64,000 nt of DNA. Origin: Candidatus Gastranaerophilales bacterium (GTDB taxonomy: Bacteria > Cyanobacteriota > Vampirovibrionia > Gastranaerophilales > Gastranaerophilaceae). Each line of letters begins with the position of its first letter. Position 1 is the stretch's first letter. Made by a program: the position numbers and the translations under genes. The stretch is from contig CALUYO010000008.1 of the NCBI GenBank assembly GCA_944325005.1, forward strand, positions 1-64,000, given 5' to 3'. Below are positions 60,154 to 64,000 of this stretch, piece by piece. Under the pieces are notes generated by a model. The model was given only the letters and a program-made list of their open reading frames with translations, made no database searches and had not been told where the DNA came from.

Positions 60154-60699
60154 ATGAATAAGGATTTAATTATTATCGGTATTGGAGAAGGTGGATGCAA
60201 AATAGTTTCAAAACTGGATAAGAAATATCCAAAACTTTTTATTGATACTGATAAAGATGTTATAGAAAAATATAACGGATTAAGGATAGGAAAAAGTACT
60301 TGTAGAGAATATTCTGCTCAAGGAGATATTAATCTTGCTGAATTATCCGTGAGGGAAAGTAAAGAAGATTTATTATCTGCAATAAAAAATTATAATGAAA
60401 TAATTCTTGTGGCTCCTTTAGGCGGTGGTACATCCTGTGGTACTACTAAAAAATTTGTTGAATTAATTATTGATATAAATAAATCTGTAAAGTTCTTTAC
60501 GAGTTTTCCATTTGATTTTGAAGGTAGAAATCGTTTATTAAAAGCTATAAAAACTTTTGATTATTTAAAGCAACTTTGCAATGTTATTCTAGTTGATAAA
60601 TTTGACATATCAACAACCAACAAAAAAATTAGTATTAATGAAATATTTGAAAATCAAGATAACCTATTTATTCAAGAAATAGAAAAGATTTGTGTCTAA
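60154..60699 (+). CDS. Free-standing FtsZ/tubulin-like GTPase domain
   Basis: The 181-residue protein follows the N-terminal GTPase half of FtsZ: IIIGIGEGGCKIV (glycine loop), FIDTDKDV, LRIGKSTCREYSAQGDIN, the tubulin signature APLGGGTSCGTTKKF (GGGTGTG in FtsZ), FTSFPFDFEGRNRLLKA and ILVDKFD. It ends where the FtsZ C-terminal (activation) domain should begin, so it lacks the T7 catalytic loop. It may be a phage or element protein that binds GTP or poisons host FtsZ. AAAGGAGG stands before the ATG. Confidence 0.78.
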   Translation: MNKDLIIIGIGEGGCKIVSKLDKKYPKLFIDTDKDVIEKYNGLRIGKSTCREYSAQGDINLAELSVRESKEDLLSAIKNYNEIILVAPLGGGTSCGTTKKFVELIIDINKSVKFFTSFPFDFEGRNRLLKAIKTFDYLKQLCNVILVDKFDISTTNKKISINEIFENQDNLFIQEIEKICV

Positions 60700-60750
60700 C
60701 TAGTTGAAAACAGACGTAAAAAGAGCAATCCTTTAAAAGAGGTGATAGTA

Positions 60751-61137
60751 ATGAAAAACAACAGGACCGAAATCGAAAATGAATGGAAAAATATTTTTGG
60801 TACTGATTTACCAAAACATATACACAAAGCATATGCTACAAAATATATAAAATGGCATAAAGCAAATGGAACTTTAAACAAATCCCAACAAAACCGAATC
60901 TCCAAACTAATTGAAAATTATGAGAGAGGTCTCTCTACATTTACCCCATCTTTTTCTATAGAACTTAAAACTGGAACAAGACTAGTTAGAGAATTTCGAG
61001 GAATAAAATACGAAGTTACAAAACTTGAAAACGGTTACTTGTTCGAAGAGAAAAACTATAAAAGTCTTTCAGCAATAGCAAATAAAATTACTGGAACAAG
61101 TTGGAATGGTAAGAAATTTTTTGGACTAGTAAAATGA
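60751..61137 (+). CDS. DUF2924 protein
   Basis: The C-terminal half (LKTGTRLVREFRGIKYEVTK, NYKSLSAIANKITGTSWNGK, KFFGL) is the DUF2924 domain, which nearly always lies next to a serine recombinase on mobile elements and is thought to assist it. The ATG at 60751 has AGAGG about seven bases upstream; the GTG at 60742 lacks one. It overlaps the next gene by four bases (ATGA). Confidence 0.88.
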   Translation: MKNNRTEIENEWKNIFGTDLPKHIHKAYATKYIKWHKANGTLNKSQQNRISKLIENYERGLSTFTPSFSIELKTGTRLVREFRGIKYEVTKLENGYLFEEKNYKSLSAIANKITGTSWNGKKFFGLVK

Positions 61138-61922
61138 AAAAATTAAAAAACAAATTTGAGAAAGCGACTGATTTTAGTTTTGGTAAGGCTTTTGTGAATA
61201 TTTCAAATTGCGAAGATACTTTTTGTATTAACAAAAAGGGGGAAGTCCTTTTTAAAACTAAATTTAAACCGTTTGGATTTGATCATGCAAATCAGTCTAT
61301 TGTACGTAATAAAGAGTTTTTACATGGCGTAATCAATCGCAGAGGGCAGATAATTATTCCTTGCATATATGATTATATCTACGTAGGAATTAATGGCTAT
61401 ACTTTAGAAAAAAATGGTATTAATAAAAAAGTAAATTTTGAAGGGAAGTCTATTTTTCAACCACAGTCAAAATCTAATGTTATTATGTTTGTAACTAAAC
61501 GAGTATCATCACTACCTTATACCGCAAAGGAGAAGAATGGTAAATGGGGGATTGTTCCATTTCTAGGAGAAGAAAATGAAATAGTAATTCCTTTTGAATA
61601 TGACGATTGTGACAGCTTTTATGAATACGAGCTTGCTAGAGTCAAAAAAAATGGGAAATATGGGTTTATAAATCCTAAAAATGAAATAGTTATTCCTATC
61701 GAGTATGATATGATTGGAGACTTTGGCTTTAAATTCGGAATATGTCTTGTTGAAAAAGATGGGCGCTGTGGATTTATTGATAAAGATAACAATTTTGTAA
61801 TACCGTTAATGTACGGAACTTCAAGTAAGGAATTTATAGAGGGAATAGCTTGTGTTGAAGTAAATAGTGGAGCTGAAACTTATTACAAATATATCAGTAC
61901 TAATGGAGAGGATGCTTTTTAA
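61134..61922 (+). CDS. WG-repeat protein
   Basis: The 262-residue protein consists of WG-type beta repeats (NGKWGIVPFLGEENEIVIPF EYDD, NGKYGFINPKNEIVIPIEYD, DGRCGFIDKDNNFVIPLMYG). Such proteins are secreted or cytoplasmic binding modules; this one has no signal peptide. It lies between DUF2924 and the recombinase, overlapping DUF2924 by four bases. Its role is unknown; within the element it is probably cargo or a regulator. Confidence 0.82.
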   Translation: MKKLKNKFEKATDFSFGKAFVNISNCEDTFCINKKGEVLFKTKFKPFGFDHANQSIVRNKEFLHGVINRRGQIIIPCIYDYIYVGINGYTLEKNGINKKVNFEGKSIFQPQSKSNVIMFVTKRVSSLPYTAKEKNGKWGIVPFLGEENEIVIPFEYDDCDSFYEYELARVKKNGKYGFINPKNEIVIPIEYDMIGDFGFKFGICLVEKDGRCGFIDKDNNFVIPLMYGTSSKEFIEGIACVEVNSGAETYYKYISTNGEDAF

Positions 61923-61980
61923 TGATAATATTTGTGTCTTTAGGCTTGATTAAAAAAATGCAAAGAGCGATTAATGTAGT

Positions 61981-63558
61981 ATGAAAACAGTTTTTAAATG
62001 CGCAATATATACTCGGAAATCTTCAGAAGAAGGATTAGAGCAAGATTTTAACTCCCTTGATGCACAGAGAGAAGCTTGTGAATCTTATATAAAATCGCAG
62101 AAACACGAAGGTTGGGAATTAGTTGAAAAACAATATAATGATGGCGGCTTTTCTGGTGGAACAATTAATCGTCCGGCTTTTCAAGAGCTTTTACAAGATG
62201 TTGAAAACGGTGAAATTGATATTGTAGTAGTTTATAAAGTTGATAGACTTACACGTTCTTTAATGGATTTTGCCAAAATTGTAGATGTCTTTGATAAACA
62301 CGAGACTTCTTTTGTTTCAATCACACAACAGTTTAATACAACAACTTCTATGGGTAGGCTAACTTTAAATATTTTACTTTCTTTTGCACAATTTGAACGA
62401 GAAGTTACTGGAGAAAGGATTCGTGATAAATTTGCAGCATCAAAGAAAAAAGGTATGTGGATAAATGGTATGCCACCTATTGGTTATATTAAAAAAGATG
62501 GGAAACTGGAAATTAACATTCAGGAAGCTAAAGTTGTCAAACTTATTTTTGAAAAATATTTAGAAATAGGTACAGTACCTGAATTAGTAACATATTTGAA
62601 TAAAAATAATATTCATACAAGAAGCGGTAAAAATTTTTACAAAGGGCATATATATAAAATTTTGCAAAATAAAACTTACATTGGCAAAATTGTACATAAA
62701 AATAATGTTTATGAAGGACTTCATGACCCAATAATTAATTTTGATATCTTCAATCAAACTCAACAGCTATTAATTAAGAATACCTTAATCAGAAAAAATT
62801 CAACAAATGCTGAAAGTGGTTCGCTTCTTAAAGGAAAACTTTTTGACGATAACAACAATTATATGTCTCCAACGCATAGTACAAAAAACGGTAAACGATA
62901 TCGCTACTATGTTAGTCAGGCCCAAATTCAAAATAGATTACAAGATTTAGGTTCTGTATCAAAAATTTCAGCAGGTGAAATTGAAAATTTTGTTACTGAA
63001 AAAATAAAAGAATATACTCTGGATAAGAACATTTTTCAAGAAGTATTTGAGAATTATAAATTAATTCAGCAAAAAGCTATTTTAGAACAACTTCAAGAAA
63101 AAGTAATTGATACTACTTTTATAAGATACATCCTGATAAAAGTAAAAATATCAAAAGAATCAGTTTCTATAATTTTGTCTAAAACTCTTCTTAGAGAGGC
63201 TATAGAATATTTAATCTTTGGAAAACAACTTTTAGATACCCCAAAGTATGATAATAAATCTATTGTTGAATTAAGTTACAAAATTAGAATAAGTACTACA
63301 ACTAAAAACGGGAGCAAAATCATTATAGGTGATATTAAAAAAAGAGAGATTAATAAATGCCTCTTAGAGGCAATTGTAAAAAGCTTTTATTACCATAAAT
63401 TAATGTTTGAAAACAAACTTACTTCGAAACAAAAAGCAAATACTCATATCTATAGATTAATGAAACTAAGATTTTTGCCTAAAGAGATAATTGAAGCAAT
63501 ATTAACAGGGGTGCACGAACCGGATTGGACAATAGATAAGTTATACAAATTTTTATAA
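61981..63558 (+). CDS. Large serine recombinase
   Basis: The 525-residue protein begins with a resolvase domain: CAIYTRKSSEEGLEQDFNSL with the catalytic Ser (14 or 15), VVVYKVDRLTRSLMDFAKIV with the active Arg residues, and FAQFEREVTGERIRDKF. A recombinase domain (GYIKKDGKLEINIQEAKVVK, NFYKGHIYKILQNKTYIGKI) and zinc-type/coiled-coil C-terminus follow. It would integrate or excise the element at att sites, which could not be located. No ribosome site is visible before the ATG. Confidence 0.93.
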   Translation: MKTVFKCAIYTRKSSEEGLEQDFNSLDAQREACESYIKSQKHEGWELVEKQYNDGGFSGGTINRPAFQELLQDVENGEIDIVVVYKVDRLTRSLMDFAKIVDVFDKHETSFVSITQQFNTTTSMGRLTLNILLSFAQFEREVTGERIRDKFAASKKKGMWINGMPPIGYIKKDGKLEINIQEAKVVKLIFEKYLEIGTVPELVTYLNKNNIHTRSGKNFYKGHIYKILQNKTYIGKIVHKNNVYEGLHDPIINFDIFNQTQQLLIKNTLIRKNSTNAESGSLLKGKLFDDNNNYMSPTHSTKNGKRYRYYVSQAQIQNRLQDLGSVSKISAGEIENFVTEKIKEYTLDKNIFQEVFENYKLIQQKAILEQLQEKVIDTTFIRYILIKVKISKESVSIILSKTLLREAIEYLIFGKQLLDTPKYDNKSIVELSYKIRISTTTKNGSKIIIGDIKKREINKCLLEAIVKSFYYHKLMFENKLTSKQKANTHIYRLMKLRFLPKEIIEAILTGVHEPDWTIDKLYKFL

Positions 63559-63566
63559 GGAGTTTT

Positions 63567-63713
63567 ATGGCAACACTTAAAGAGTTAATTGATGTATTAA
63601 AAGAAATTGTTAAACTAGATAAGAGAAATTCCAAAGCAAAAGTTTATATAGGCGGCAAATATTTGTTTATCAGACAAGAAAATCAAGATAATGCATATTT
63701 TATAGAACTTTGA
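63567..63713 (+). CDS. Small hypothetical protein (48 residues)
   Basis: From ATG 63567-63569 to TGA 63711-63713 the frame encodes MATLKELIDVLKEIVKLDKR and ends AYFIEL. AAGGAG precedes the ATG by four bases. It lies eight bases after the recombinase, so it is probably the next gene of the same transcript. No family was recognised. Confidence 0.55.
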   Translation: MATLKELIDVLKEIVKLDKRNSKAKVYIGGKYLFIRQENQDNAYFIEL

Positions 63714-63779
63714 AATATATAACCAAAATTGACACATATTATATTAAAAATAAAAGTAAAGCAAGCTGAGGCTGATAGT

Positions 63780-64000
63780 ATGAAACCGATAAAAACATTA
63801 AAATACGAATATATAAATTCAAATATGTTAGAACTTTTTGAACAGGATGAAGTTATAGAAGAAGTTGAAAGTTTTTTCTTGACTCCACTTAATCAACAAG
63901 AAACAGGCCTTCCGATGTGTATACATTTAAGGTGTATAGAAAATAAAGGAGAACCTCCATTCTTACTTTTTCAAAACGACAGAAGCAAAAAATATAACAG
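63780..64000 (+). CDS. Hypothetical protein, cut by the window end
   Basis: An open frame starts at ATG 63780 and runs to the end of the window (at least 73 residues). The start MKPIKTLKYEYINSNMLELF is acidic later (EQDEVIEEVESFF). No family was recognised, and no strong ribosome site is visible. Confidence 0.5.
   Translation, partial: MKPIKTLKYEYINSNMLELFEQDEVIEEVESFFLTPLNQQETGLPMCIHLRCIENKGEPPFLLFQNDRSKKYN

Noticed and set aside
1-64000. tRNA, rRNA or tmRNA genes
   Set aside because: By eye no cloverleaf with a GTTCRANNC loop and CCA-type end was found on either strand; a tRNA search program would settle this.

Overview
The window reads as a chromosome segment from a low-GC, non-photosynthetic relative of the cyanobacteria, most likely a gut-type Vampirovibrionia/Melainabacteria (Gastranaerophilales). 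This is an inference. It rests on the low GC, the many scattered short pilin-like proteins that begin FTLAEVLITLGIIG, cyanobacterial-style HEAT and SulP proteins, the Gram-negative style cell-wall genes, and the absence of any photosynthesis gene. No tRNA, rRNA, CRISPR array or transposase was found.

Bases 1 to about 41,800 are ordinary chromosome. They hold short housekeeping operons: yajQ; rpmI-rplT with their own promoter; murC-murB-ddl-ftsQ-nadE (wall precursors, division, NAD); leuS; lspA with an RluA-type pseudouridine synthase; a YtxH/DUF948 envelope operon; murT-pdxJ; rex and coaX (convergent, overlapping); sdaAB-sdaAA; surE; a HEAT-queC-DUF366-SPOR-TPR operon; nadB-nadC; a NarL-type regulator; a SulP transporter; and lepA. 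Between them sit five genes for prepilin-type proteins sharing a C-terminal DxNGxxxPN motif. Three of the five are broken by runs of G/C (C10, C10 and G7). In two of them the run lies in the leader peptide, just behind a strong promoter and ribosome site. This looks like slipped-strand ON/OFF switching, but all three are short by exactly one base, so homopolymer under-calling must be excluded.

Bases about 41,950 to 64,000 are an accessory island with more A/T-rich genes, defence-type proteins and phage-type genes. From left to right it holds: a UvrD/HelD-like helicase with an internal nuclease-like domain and C-terminal zinc ribbons; a decayed macrodomain fragment; a 1043-residue SIR2-STAND-TPR protein that ends in a cold-shock-like OB fold; two tandem DUF1643 genes; then a co-directional group XRE regulator, small HTH protein, RtcB RNA ligase, WYL regulator and UvrD helicase with a Cas4-type Fe-S nuclease. 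Three matching inverted-repeat sites (ACGTCC-N5-GGACGT type) punctuate this group and probably bind the WYL protein. After it come an isolated terminase triad (ParB-methyltransferase, DUF5681, TerL), a free-standing FtsZ-like GTPase domain, and a DUF2924, WG-repeat, large serine recombinase module that continues beyond the window.

The best candidates for something undescribed are the RtcB/WYL/helicase-nuclease group, the SIR2-STAND-TPR-cold-shock protein, the lone FtsZ-type domain and the homopolymer-switched prepilin genes. A second theme is start signals: several genes lack a ribosome site and have a -10 box 6-7 bases before ATG, which suggests leaderless mRNAs.
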